NCBI GenBank assembly: GCA_964584325.1
Contig: CAZOZP010000039.1
Span: forward strand, 1 to 33,045
DNA from: CAZOZP01 sp964584325
Lineage (GTDB): Bacteria; Bacteroidota; Ignavibacteria; Ignavibacteriales; Melioribacteraceae
Direction: 5' to 3'
Length of the DNA: 33,045 bases
The notes beneath the pieces are model-generated. The model ran no database searches, had not been told where the DNA came from, and saw nothing but the letters and a program-made list of their open reading frames with translations. The translations under genes and the position numbers were made by a program. Shown piece after piece: positions 26,335-33,045 of this stretch; position 1 is the first letter of the stretch; each line of letters opens with the position of its first letter.

Positions 26335-27516
26335 TTATAGTCTGATTATTACATTAGTACCCTTTCCGGGAGTGCTTTCTACAGATATACTGCCTTTATG
26401 ATAATCGATAAATTCCTTACAAAGTATCAATCCTAAACCCGACCCCTTCTCGCGGTCAGAACCCACTGTTGTAATGTGCTCATCGAGTTTGAATAATTTA
26501 TTAAGAGTTTTTTGCGGAATGCCCATTCCGTTATCCTTTATGTTTATTACGGTTGAGTTCCCATACCCTTTTAGTCCGATGAATACTTCTCCCCGGTGAT
26601 AAGTGAATTTTATGGCATTCATTATCAAGTTCCGAATTACCGTGTCTATCATATTCTTATCAATTACGGCAAATATTCCTTCCGCTGCTTCAGCTTTAAG
26701 CGTTATGGACTTTTTATCGGCAAGAAGCTGAAGTTCTGAAACATTCTTATTGATTATTTCACTTAAATCGGCCTTTTGCGGCCGAAAGTCAATTCGTCCT
26801 GTTTGTGACTTAGACCAAATCAGCAGATTTTCAAGAAGATTATAAGCAAACTGAGATACTTTGTGTATTCTTTCAATAATTTCCAGCTTTTCACTTTCTT
26901 CAATTTCCTGAAAATCAGTTAAAAGATAATTCGAAAATCCGGTTATTGCATTAAACGGATTTTTTAAATCATGTGCAATTATAGAGAAAAACTTGTCCTT
27001 TGTTTTGTTAAGAAGATCAAGCTCGTCGGCATAGCGTTTTACTTTTTCTTCGGCAAGATACATTTCGGTTACATCCCTGGAAATTCCGGCAATACCGGTT
27101 ATTTCACCTTTTTCATTTTTAAAAGGAACTTTAGTGGCAGTAACGTATCTGTATTCCCCATTGGAATGTTTTATTTTTTCCAGTTTGCATACTAATGGTA
27201 ACCCGTCTTTAATAATTTTCTGCTCATCTTCAAATGCACTTTGAGCATGTCCGGTTTCGAAATAGTCAAAGTCAGTTTTCCCTTTTGCGTCAAGAGCATT
27301 GCTTACTCCAAGAATATCAGCCTGTTTTTTATTGATTGTGATGAATCTTGAATCATCGTCCTTAAAGTAAATGGAATCAGGAATGTTATCCATCAGTACA
27401 TTCAGTAAAAAACTTCTCTCCTTTAAGAACCGGTTCTCTTCTTCCAGAATTTCCAGTTTTTTTCTTAAAATAGCTACGTCTTCATCAGAAGTTCTGCTTT
27501 TCTGTTCTTCTTTCAT
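26335..27516 (-). CDS. Cytoplasmic PAS-domain sensor histidine kinase
   Basis: A 393-residue kinase with no membrane segment. Residues 12-35 form a coiled coil, 37-155 a PAS plus PAC domain (NIPDSIYFKDDDSRFITINKKQADILG, GIAGISRDVTE), and 160-390 the kinase. The phospho-acceptor is His182 in IIAHDLKNPFNAITGFSNY. The ATP-binding part shows NLIMNAIKFTYHRG, DNGMGIPQKTLNKLFK and KGSGLGLILCKEF. The PAS domain probably binds a small ligand or cofactor but no heme or flavin signature is evident. No response regulator is adjacent, so the partner is elsewhere. It is divergent from the small gene at 27642. No strong ribosome site is seen before the ATG. Confidence 0.93.
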   Translation of the reverse strand: MKEEQKSRTSDEDVAILRKKLEILEEENRFLKERSFLLNVLMDNIPDSIYFKDDDSRFITINKKQADILGVSNALDAKGKTDFDYFETGHAQSAFEDEQKIIKDGLPLVCKLEKIKHSNGEYRYVTATKVPFKNEKGEITGIAGISRDVTEMYLAEEKVKRYADELDLLNKTKDKFFSIIAHDLKNPFNAITGFSNYLLTDFQEIEESEKLEIIERIHKVSQFAYNLLENLLIWSKSQTGRIDFRPQKADLSEIINKNVSELQLLADKKSITLKAEAAEGIFAVIDKNMIDTVIRNLIMNAIKFTYHRGEVFIGLKGYGNSTVINIKDNGMGIPQKTLNKLFKLDEHITTVGSDREKGSGLGLILCKEFIDYHKGSISVESTPGKGTNVIIRL

Positions 27517-27641
27517 GATTTACTTGATATTTTGCTTTATTTATGTTTATTAACATACAGATTTATCGGATTATTTACCATGCTGTAACTCAATTAAAGC
27601 CGGATTTTCTCGATTATATAATAAAACTTTTAGGATTTGAA

Positions 27642-27995
27642 ATGAAAATCAATGAAAATATGAAGCCTTTCTTATATCTAAATAAATTAAATGATGACAT
27701 TAAGTCTAAGGAAATTAAGAACGAAAAGAAAGACCGGATTGAAATATCCAATACTTCAAAAGTTTTCGATAAAGTAAACAATTTTCTTAATCTTGGGAAG
27801 CCCGACAGATTAAACACAGATGATCTGACTCCGGAAGAAAAAGAAGAATACGTAAAGATGATTGCAACGCTGATTCAGAAAGGAATAATCGGCTATGAAA
27901 TCAGAGAAGTAAACGGCAAACCGGAAAAACATTATATTGTAAATCAGATCGGCAACCAAAGACTCTACGGTACAAAACTTTACAGAGAAAGATAA
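27642..27995 (+). CDS. Small conserved-looking protein of unknown function
   Basis: I start this 117-residue product at the ATG at 27642, which follows AGGATTTGAA; an in-frame ATG at 27543 would add a less convincing leader. The protein is highly charged with no signal peptide or membrane segment. The N-terminal half is Lys/Glu/Asn-rich and probably flexible. The C-terminal half (LTPEEKEEYVKMIATLIQKGIIGYEIREVNGKPEKHYIVNQIG style, about residues 60-118) looks like a small helix plus strand unit. I do not recognise a family. It sits between the PAS kinase and the B12-sensor operon, 120 bases ahead of the latter on the same strand, so it could belong with either. Confidence 0.6.
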   Translation: MKINENMKPFLYLNKLNDDIKSKEIKNEKKDRIEISNTSKVFDKVNNFLNLGKPDRLNTDDLTPEEKEEYVKMIATLIQKGIIGYEIREVNGKPEKHYIVNQIGNQRLYGTKLYRER

Positions 27996-28078
27996 TCATT
28001 GTGTTCTGAATCACCTGATTCTCAGTGGCAGTTTTAGGGTTTAAGATATTAAATATTTTTTCGAAGATACGCCATAAA

Positions 28079-28090
28079 TAACAATTGTTA
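28079..28090. promoter_or_regulatory. Perfect 12-base palindrome upstream of the B12-sensor operon
   Basis: TAACAATTGTTA is a perfect inverted repeat 25 bases before the ATG of the cobalamin-binding protein gene. Its place in the leader suggests an operator or part of the promoter, but a 12-base AT-rich palindrome can arise by chance. A shorter hairpin, GAATCA/TGATTC at 28008-28021, lies just after the preceding gene. Confidence 0.3.
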
Positions 28091-28115
28091 CTTTTACAAT
28101 TTTTGCGGATAAACT

Positions 28116-29186
28116 ATGACAGATTTTCACAGGTCGGCAGGTTTAAGAATTAATGACCTTAAAGATACTATCCCCCAAATTGTAATGGAAAAACATCTCG
28201 AAGTAATTCCGGCATTAAAGAGTAAATACGGTCCTTACGAAAAATCTCATTACATAGAAGATACCAGATTTCACATAAATTATCTCAGCGAAGCAATTGC
28301 CTCTAGAGAAAAAAGGCTCTTCACTGAATATATGGGGTGGGCAAAAACATTTTACTCCAGACTGCCTATTAATGAAAGTGATATAATTCTGAATCTCGAG
28401 TTGTTAAGAGAAGCATTAATCGGAAATCTTGACAAGGAAACTGCTGAACTGGTAACAGAATTTATGAACGATGGAATTCAACGATACAAAACAGAAACAC
28501 CCGGAATTCCTTCCTACATTTCCGAGGATAATCCGCTTGCTTACCTGGCTTCCGCATTTTTAGGTTATTTGATTAAGGGCGATAAAGACAGTGCGCAGGA
28601 AATCATATTGAAAGCTATGGAAAATGGAACAACCATTAAAGAGATTTACCTGCATGTATTTCAGATAACTCAAAGAGAAACCGGCAGACTATGGCAAACC
28701 GGAGAAATAACTGTAGCACACGAGCATTTTATAACTGCCGCAACACAAACAATTATGTCGCGATTATACCCATACCTTTTCTCCGGCTCAAAAAAAGGAA
28801 AGAAGATAATTGTAGCCTGCACTGCCGGCGAGATGCACGAAATGGGCGCCAGAATGGTAGCAGACATATTTGAACTTAACGGATGGAATTCTTTTTATTT
28901 CGGCAGTAATACTCCAAAACATAGCCTTATTGATTCTATAAAAATGCACCGACCTGACATAATAGCCTTATCTGTAACAATGGTTTATCATATATCCGAA
29001 ATGACGGAGGTGATAGACATTCTAAAGAAGGATCCTCTTACTGAAGACATAAAAATTATTGCCGGCGGCTACCCTTTCCTGCTTGTTGAAAACCTCTGGC
29101 AAAAAGTTGATGCAGACGGCAGCGCTGTTGATGCTGTTTCAGCGGTTGAACTTGCCGAAAATCTCACATCCGGAGCGGTAAACTGA
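28116..29186 (+). CDS. CarH-like cobalamin-binding sensor without a DNA-binding domain
   Basis: A 356-residue cytoplasmic protein. Residues about 20-125 are a helical domain (HYIEDTRFHINYLSEAIA, EYMGWAKTFYSR) that recalls the RsbR-type N-terminal sensor region. Residues about 135-225 match the helical B12-binding-2 cap and contain W193-x9-E203-H204 (WQTGEITVAHEH), the motif of CarH-type B12 photoreceptors. Residues about 228-350 are the Rossmann-like cobalamin domain with ExHxxG (EMHEMG, base-off ligand His241), LSVT near 285-288 and the AGG loop at 316-318. There is no MerR helix-turn-helix, no methyltransferase and no mutase partner, so signalling is the likely role. The residue after W193 is Gln, whereas T. 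thermophilus CarH has the light-state ligand His132 there (from memory). The stop overlaps the next start (TGATG). Confidence 0.88.
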   Translation: MTDFHRSAGLRINDLKDTIPQIVMEKHLEVIPALKSKYGPYEKSHYIEDTRFHINYLSEAIASREKRLFTEYMGWAKTFYSRLPINESDIILNLELLREALIGNLDKETAELVTEFMNDGIQRYKTETPGIPSYISEDNPLAYLASAFLGYLIKGDKDSAQEIILKAMENGTTIKEIYLHVFQITQRETGRLWQTGEITVAHEHFITAATQTIMSRLYPYLFSGSKKGKKIIVACTAGEMHEMGARMVADIFELNGWNSFYFGSNTPKHSLIDSIKMHRPDIIALSVTMVYHISEMTEVIDILKKDPLTEDIKIIAGGYPFLLVENLWQKVDADGSAVDAVSAVELAENLTSGAVN

Positions 29187-30385
29187 TGCGAAAGAATGAA
29201 GGAATATATCTTACCTGTGATACTGAAGGAAAGATAATTGATATAAATTTTAATCATATAAATCCTGAACTTAAAAAGTTTAAAGGCCGGCTTTTTTCCG
29301 AAATGTTTTCCGGTGATTCGTTTAACAAATCTCTGGATTTTTTTACCGGAATCAAGAAATACTCGGCCAGTTTTGGCTGGGAATTGATGCTTAAGCCGGA
29401 ATTGGCAGACTCCCCTATGTCTTTCGGTGGAGCGGCTATTAATAACAGCATCTCCATTTTCGGCTCATATTCCATTATGGATTTCAATAAATTTTTTGAC
29501 GGAATACTCAGGCTTAATAATGAGCAGGTTAACACAATCCGAAACCTTGAAAAAGAAAAAAGTCTTAATGATTTCAACAAGGAGAGAAGAAATACTGAAT
29601 TCTTTAATTCCATAAGCAGTATAAACAACGAACTTGTTGACACACAGAGAGAACTCACAAAAAAGAATGCAGAACTTATTGAACTCAATAAATTGAAAAA
29701 CCAGTTCGTAGGTATGGCCGCACACGATTTGCGAAATCCTCTCGGATCGATCTATGCTCTGAGTACGATGCTGGGAGAAGACTCCGGCGGATTTAATTCT
29801 GAGCAGAAGGAGTTTGTTAATGTTATAAAAGATCTAAGCTCATTTATGCTTAAATTAGTTACAGATCTTTTAGATATTTCTGCTATAGAATCGGGTACTA
29901 TTTCTCTAAAACCGGAAATAGCTGATATTGAAGACACTATTAAAAGCAGTATCAGCCTTAATAATCTGATGGCAGAAAAGAAAAAAATTCACATAAATTT
30001 TTTCTCATCTCTTAAATCAAAAACAATTGTTATTGATAAAGGGAAAATCACTCAGGTTATAAATAACCTCCTAAGCAATGCAATTAAGTTTTCGATACAG
30101 AACACTTTAGTAGATGTTAAAATGGCTGATCTTGATGAAGACAATATTCTAATTAAAGTTGCAGATAAGGGACTCGGAATTAAAGAAAGCGAGCTGGCAA
30201 ATCTGTTTAAACCCTTCACAAGAACCAGTACAAAAGGTACCGAAGGTGAACCAAGTACCGGACTAGGTTTATTTATCGTAAAACGTATTGTTGAAGCTCA
30301 CGGCGGAAAGATTTGGCTGGAAAGCTTGCCCGGAAAGGGAACTACATTTTTTTTCACATTACACAAAAACAAGAAGCACCTTTAA
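29186..30385 (+). CDS. Histidine kinase coupled to the cobalamin sensor
   Basis: A 399-residue cytoplasmic kinase whose ATG overlaps the stop of the B12-sensor gene by one base, indicating translational coupling. Residues about 5-105 look like a divergent PAS domain (GIYLTCDTEGKIIDINFN), 108-172 a coiled coil, then HisKA with His180 (FVGMAAHDLRNPLGS) and HATPase with NLLSNAIKFS, DKGLGIKESELANLFKPF and STGLGLFIVKRIVEAHGGKIW. All nucleotide-binding boxes are intact. There is no receiver domain or separate response regulator nearby; downstream genes belong to a partner-switching system, so the phosphotransfer target is unclear. The kinase could be the direct effector of the B12 sensor. Confidence 0.92.
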   Translation: MRKNEGIYLTCDTEGKIIDINFNHINPELKKFKGRLFSEMFSGDSFNKSLDFFTGIKKYSASFGWELMLKPELADSPMSFGGAAINNSISIFGSYSIMDFNKFFDGILRLNNEQVNTIRNLEKEKSLNDFNKERRNTEFFNSISSINNELVDTQRELTKKNAELIELNKLKNQFVGMAAHDLRNPLGSIYALSTMLGEDSGGFNSEQKEFVNVIKDLSSFMLKLVTDLLDISAIESGTISLKPEIADIEDTIKSSISLNNLMAEKKKIHINFFSSLKSKTIVIDKGKITQVINNLLSNAIKFSIQNTLVDVKMADLDEDNILIKVADKGLGIKESELANLFKPFTRTSTKGTEGEPSTGLGLFIVKRIVEAHGGKIWLESLPGKGTTFFFTLHKNKKHL

Positions 30386-30855
30386 TGATAAAATCATTGT
30401 TATTTATAATAATCTTTTTTTTAAGCAGTCAAAATTCATTCTGCAATGAACCGGTGGAAGATTTTTATTCTCTTCTTTCATTTCTAAAAAACGGAAAAAA
30501 TATAAAATGTGTTATATCTTACGGCAAATGTATTTTGCAAGAAGCCGAAACCACCGAAAGCTTTCCTGATATTACAGGCGGAATGGATATTTCAGCCTGG
30601 GAGTATTTCCCTGCCGGTTCTATACGCAACGAAAAAGCCTGCATAGTTTTTTCTGAAAGTATTTTGATTCATCATTATTCACGCGGAGCAGTAATTAATT
30701 ACGTTAAAGTAAAAGTTTTTGAAAACAATACAGTTGAAATTAATGCAAGGTATTTTACACCTGATGATTTTGAAACCGTTATGAATGAAAATTTTTCAGG
30801 CGAACTTAGCAATTCGAATATCAATAAGGGAGTTTCACTTTTTCTAATTAACTGA
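30385..30855 (+). CDS. Small secreted VirK-like protein
   Basis: I start at the ATG at 30385, which overlaps the kinase stop (TAATG); an in-frame ATG at 30313 lies inside the kinase gene. The 156-residue product has a signal peptide (MIKSLLFIIIFFLSSQNSFC) and one compact domain with FYSLLSFLKNGKNIKCVISYGKC, TGGMDISAWEYF, CIVFSESILIHHY and NYVKVKVFENNTVEINARYFTPD. This order (LLxxLxxGKxVxxVIxYxKC, GG, FxxS, YxVxxxxxVxI) is what I recall of the VirK family, first named in Agrobacterium, whose molecular role is poorly known. Cysteines at about 46, 53 and 89 may form disulfides. An exported protein in the middle of a cytoplasmic signalling operon is unusual. Confidence 0.65.
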   Translation: MIKSLLFIIIFFLSSQNSFCNEPVEDFYSLLSFLKNGKNIKCVISYGKCILQEAETTESFPDITGGMDISAWEYFPAGSIRNEKACIVFSESILIHHYSRGAVINYVKVKVFENNTVEINARYFTPDDFETVMNENFSGELSNSNINKGVSLFLIN

Positions 30856-30917
30856 AAAGGTTAATGCACTTTATAATTTTTTTTCTTATTTTTTGGCCAA
30901 CTTCCCCAAGGAAATGA

Positions 30918-31337
30918 ATGGAATTTACTATAGAAATACCCAGCGAGATTTCAGAACTTTCAACCATTGCCGAGTTTATTGAACAGACCGGTGATAAACT
31001 CGAACTTTCTTTCAAAGCAGTATTTGACATAAATCTTGCATTAGATGAACTTATTACAAATATAATAAATTACGGATACGCTACCGAGAAAAAAGGAAAT
31101 ATCATAGTTAATGTAAAAAAAGATGAAAATCATGTTACCGTTGTAATAAGGGATAAAGGAAAAGAATTTAATCCTTTTGAAATGGAAAATCCTGACATTT
31201 CATTAGGGGTTGAAGAACGGAAGATAGGAGGACTCGGAATTTATTTTGTAAAAACAAAAATGGATTCAGTGAAATATGAAAGAATAAATGATGAAAATAT
31301 TATTACTTTATTGAAAAAAATAAACGGAGAAAACTAA
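30918..31337 (+). CDS. RsbW/SpoIIAB-like serine kinase (anti-sigma type ATPase)
   Basis: A 139-residue GHKL-fold protein of the HATPase_c_2 kind. It has the N box LALDELITNIINYGY (41-54, Asn48), the D box VIRDKGKEFNPFE (Asp79), and the glycine box GGLGIYFVKTKMD (104-116). Family members bind a sigma factor or other target and phosphorylate a STAS-domain antagonist. The STAS gene begins immediately after the stop, and the phosphatase follows, giving the classic three-component order. AAGGAA precedes the chosen ATG. The 62 bases between the VirK-like gene and this one hold no recognisable terminator. Confidence 0.93.
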   Translation: MEFTIEIPSEISELSTIAEFIEQTGDKLELSFKAVFDINLALDELITNIINYGYATEKKGNIIVNVKKDENHVTVVIRDKGKEFNPFEMENPDISLGVEERKIGGLGIYFVKTKMDSVKYERINDENIITLLKKINGEN

Positions 31338-31655
31338 ATGGATATTTTTGAAAACAAATCCGACACCCGAAACATACTCAAAGCTTCAGGCAGACTTGAT
31401 GCAGGTACTTCGGGTGTTTTTGAAGAAAAGCTTATGGGAATAATTGAAGAAGGGAAAGAAATACTTGTTGACTTTACTGAATTAAAATATGTAAGCAGTT
31501 CCGGTCTCAGAGTACTTCTAATGGCGGCTAAGAAATTAAGCGCAAGCAAGAGAAATCTTACAATTTTCGGAATGCAGGAACATATAAAAGAAGTTTTCGA
31601 CATTTCGGGATTCACATCGCTATTCAATATAGTTCAGGCCAATCCTTATGAATGA
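31338..31655 (+). CDS. STAS-domain anti-anti-sigma factor
   Basis: A 105-residue SpoIIAA/RsbV-like protein. The phospho-acceptor loop is FTELKYVSSSGLRVLL (46-61); Ser54 aligns with SpoIIAA Ser58. The usual Asp just before it is Ser53 here. Its expected role is to be phosphorylated by the upstream kinase and, when dephosphorylated, to bind that kinase and release its target. The ATG follows the kinase stop with no gap, GGAG lies eight bases ahead of it, and its 3' end overlaps the phosphatase gene by eight bases, so the three should be made in fixed proportion. Confidence 0.94.
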   Translation: MDIFENKSDTRNILKASGRLDAGTSGVFEEKLMGIIEEGKEILVDFTELKYVSSSGLRVLLMAAKKLSASKRNLTIFGMQEHIKEVFDISGFTSLFNIVQANPYE

Positions 31656-32883
31656 TGCAACTGCCAATATGCCCGGACATGAAGATGCCCTAGCCTTGCT
31701 TGATGCCAAAGTCGAGCAGTTGAATCAGCTTTACGAACTAAGCAAGGAATTCAGCGGGATACTTGAATTAGATTATGTTGGAAAACTTCTTGTTTACTCA
31801 ATAGTAGGTCAGTTTCTTGCTTCAAATTTTGCCGTTATATATTTCAACGACGGAATCACTATTCTTGAATCACGAATTGACAACGCAAAACTATTAGACC
31901 TTGTAAATTCTTTGGATTATGCTTCAATAACAAAAGCCGAATATACAGCCGCAACTTTCAAGGATCTCCATTCAGCCGGATTTGAACTTATGATTCCTAT
32001 GGTCATAAAAGATGAAACAAAGGGTATGATTTTACTTGGCGGGAAAAAAAGTAAAGAAGCTTATTCACGTCAGGATATAGAGTTTATTTCATCTGTAGGG
32101 AGTCTTGCAATTATTTCGATTGAAAACTCAAGACTGTTCAAGGAAGCTCTGGAAAAGCAAAAAATTGAAAGGGATCTTGAAACAGCAAGAATAATTCAGA
32201 AAAATTTACTTCCTCATAATCTGCCCGTGAATGAAAATTATGAAATTGCTGCTCTTAGTGAATCCGCAAGGCAAGTTGGCGGAGATTATTACGATCTTTT
32301 TACCAATTCAGCCGGAAACATAGTTTTTGCGGTTGGAGATGTGAGCGGCAAAGGAATAACTGCATCTTTGCTTGTTGCAAATTCTCAGGCATATCTGAAA
32401 TCTATTAATAAGATGAACCTCCCTATCCGGGAAGCTACGGGATTACTAAATGATCTGGTTAAAGAAAGTACTGTTTCAGGTACATATATCACTTTTTTCT
32501 GGGGAATTCTCGATTCGGACAAGAAACTCACTTATGTAAATGCCGGGCATAATCCCCCGCTTCTGATTAGAAACGGAAATATTCAAAAATTGGATAAAGG
32601 CGGATTGGTACTCGGAATGATGAAAACCATGTTCCCATACGAAGCAGAGACAATTCAGTTGGAACCGGGAGATTATATAATTGCGTTCACAGACGGAATT
32701 ACAGAAGCAATGAATTCGGATGAAGAAGAATATTCTGATGAAAGATTCGAAAATCTTTGCTCAGGCTTCAGTGGCATTTCGGCAGAAGAAGTAAAAGATA
32801 ATATTCTGAAAGATGTTCTCAGTTTCACTAACGGTTTTGAGCAATCTGACGATTTAACCCTTCTCGTAGTAAAAGTTTCCTGA
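31648..32883 (+). CDS. GAF-domain PP2C/SpoIIE-type phosphatase (RsbU-like)
   Basis: A 411-residue cytoplasmic phosphatase. Residues about 20-165 form a GAF-like domain (LYELSKEFSGILELDYVGKLL, MIPMVIKDETKGMILLGGK), followed by a coiled coil and the usual linker RDLETARIIQKNLLPHNLP (176-193). The catalytic domain has the metal-binding aspartates Asp213 (QVGGDYYDLF), Asp231 (GDVSGKG), Asp349 (AFTDGITEA) and Asp401-402 (QSDDLTLLVVK), with NAGHNPP at 298-304. It should dephosphorylate the STAS protein encoded just upstream, so its GAF domain is a second input to the switch. Its start overlaps the STAS gene by eight bases; it is the last gene of the operon. Confidence 0.95.
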   Translation: MNDATANMPGHEDALALLDAKVEQLNQLYELSKEFSGILELDYVGKLLVYSIVGQFLASNFAVIYFNDGITILESRIDNAKLLDLVNSLDYASITKAEYTAATFKDLHSAGFELMIPMVIKDETKGMILLGGKKSKEAYSRQDIEFISSVGSLAIISIENSRLFKEALEKQKIERDLETARIIQKNLLPHNLPVNENYEIAALSESARQVGGDYYDLFTNSAGNIVFAVGDVSGKGITASLLVANSQAYLKSINKMNLPIREATGLLNDLVKESTVSGTYITFFWGILDSDKKLTYVNAGHNPPLLIRNGNIQKLDKGGLVLGMMKTMFPYEAETIQLEPGDYIIAFTDGITEAMNSDEEEYSDERFENLCSGFSGISAEEVKDNILKDVLSFTNGFEQSDDLTLLVVKVS

Positions 32884-32932
32884 GATTTGAACAACCTAAG
32901 CCCGGTTTTGATTGTTATTTATAAGTTATCCG

Positions 32933-32962
32933 AATAAAAAGGGCAGACACAAATGTCTGCCC
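32933..32962 (-). terminator. Intrinsic terminator for a minus-strand gene beyond the right edge
   Basis: GGGCAGACA (32941-32949) pairs perfectly with TGTCTGCCC (32954-32962) over a CAAA loop. Read on the minus strand the stem is followed by TTTTTATT, so it ends a leftward transcript whose gene lies to the right of the window. On the plus strand it may also help end the B12/partner-switch transcript, though no T-run follows. Its sequence and flank (GCCCCAA) resemble the terminator at 3062-3093. A TGTCAACTGTTACTCTGTC run of the GTAACAG family follows at about 32976-32996. Confidence 0.7.
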
Positions 32963-33045
32963 CAACTTTATCTCTCTGTCAACTGTTACTCTGTCGGTAA
33001 ATTAAGAAAGGTCTCGCTTTATTTTGTGTGTTATAATCATCAAAT

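Noticed and set aside
27543..27641. An upstream ATG for the small gene at 27642
   Set aside because: The leader it adds has no support and no ribosome site, whereas AGGATTTGAAATG marks the ATG at 27642.
28116..29186. Cobalamin-dependent methyltransferase or methionine synthase corrinoid protein
   Set aside because: No methyltransferase or activation partner is nearby, the W-x9-EH motif fits sensors, and all neighbours are signalling genes.
29254..29688. A 144-codon minus-strand frame opposite the 29186 kinase gene
   Set aside because: It is the antisense shadow of a well-supported kinase with intact motifs; Ser/Leu-rich composition is what the reverse of such a gene gives.
30313..30384. An upstream ATG for the VirK-like gene
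   Set aside because: It falls inside the kinase gene and would bury the signal peptide; TAATG coupling at 30385 is the natural start.

Overview
The window looks like chromosomal DNA from a member of the Ignavibacteria, or a near relative in the Bacteroidota/Chlorobi/Ignavibacteria assemblage. It is AT-rich, and five large exported proteins end in a type IX secretion (T9SS) type A sorting domain with the NYPNPFNP core and a final KRM(I/L)LVK or K-rich tail, a style common in that group. Superoxide dismutase and a pyruvate dehydrogenase complex suggest an oxygen-tolerant heterotroph. I see no tRNA, rRNA, CRISPR array, intact insertion sequence or replication origin.

Layout. Positions 1-1705 (minus) hold the 5' part of a two-component-regulator propeller sensor that runs off the left edge. 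Positions 1990-2963 (plus) carry an IscA/HesB-type iron-sulfur carrier and a Mn-type superoxide dismutase. Positions 3126-12413 (minus) are a probable four-gene secretion operon: a beta-propeller lipoprotein, a 1363-residue alpha/beta-hydrolase, a PKD/beta-helix protein and a small secreted protein of possible SGNH type. The last three are T9SS cargo. Positions 12771-14534 (minus) are another T9SS protein. Positions 14812-15945 (plus) are an AAA ATPase of the DUF4143 type. Positions 16057-18846 (minus) are a fifth T9SS protein. Positions 19140-24923 (minus) are the operon aceE-aceF-lpdA. Positions 25227-26276 (plus) are a lipoprotein with a possible phytase-like fold. Positions 26335-27516 (minus) are a PAS histidine kinase, and 27642-27995 (plus) a small unknown protein.

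The most interesting block is 28116-32883 (plus), six tightly packed genes. They encode a cobalamin-binding sensor with the W-x9-EH motif of CarH-type B12 photoreceptors but no DNA-binding domain, a histidine kinase, a small secreted VirK-like protein, an RsbW/SpoIIAB-like kinase, a STAS anti-anti-sigma protein and a GAF-SpoIIE phosphatase. Together they read as a light- or B12-responsive input wired to a partner-switching cascade. No sigma factor or other output gene is in view.

A second theme is short palindromic or tandem repeats. Three kinds (a 28-base palindrome, a 15-base palindrome and GTGACA/GTAACAG tandem runs) lie in frame in loops of the T9SS sorting domains, lengthening those loops by a few residues. 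Related GTAACAG runs and inverted repeats occur between genes. A 72-base element with inverted ends is present twice (1798-1869 and 12517-12588), and several operon ends carry perfect stems of about 13 base pairs without a T-tract.
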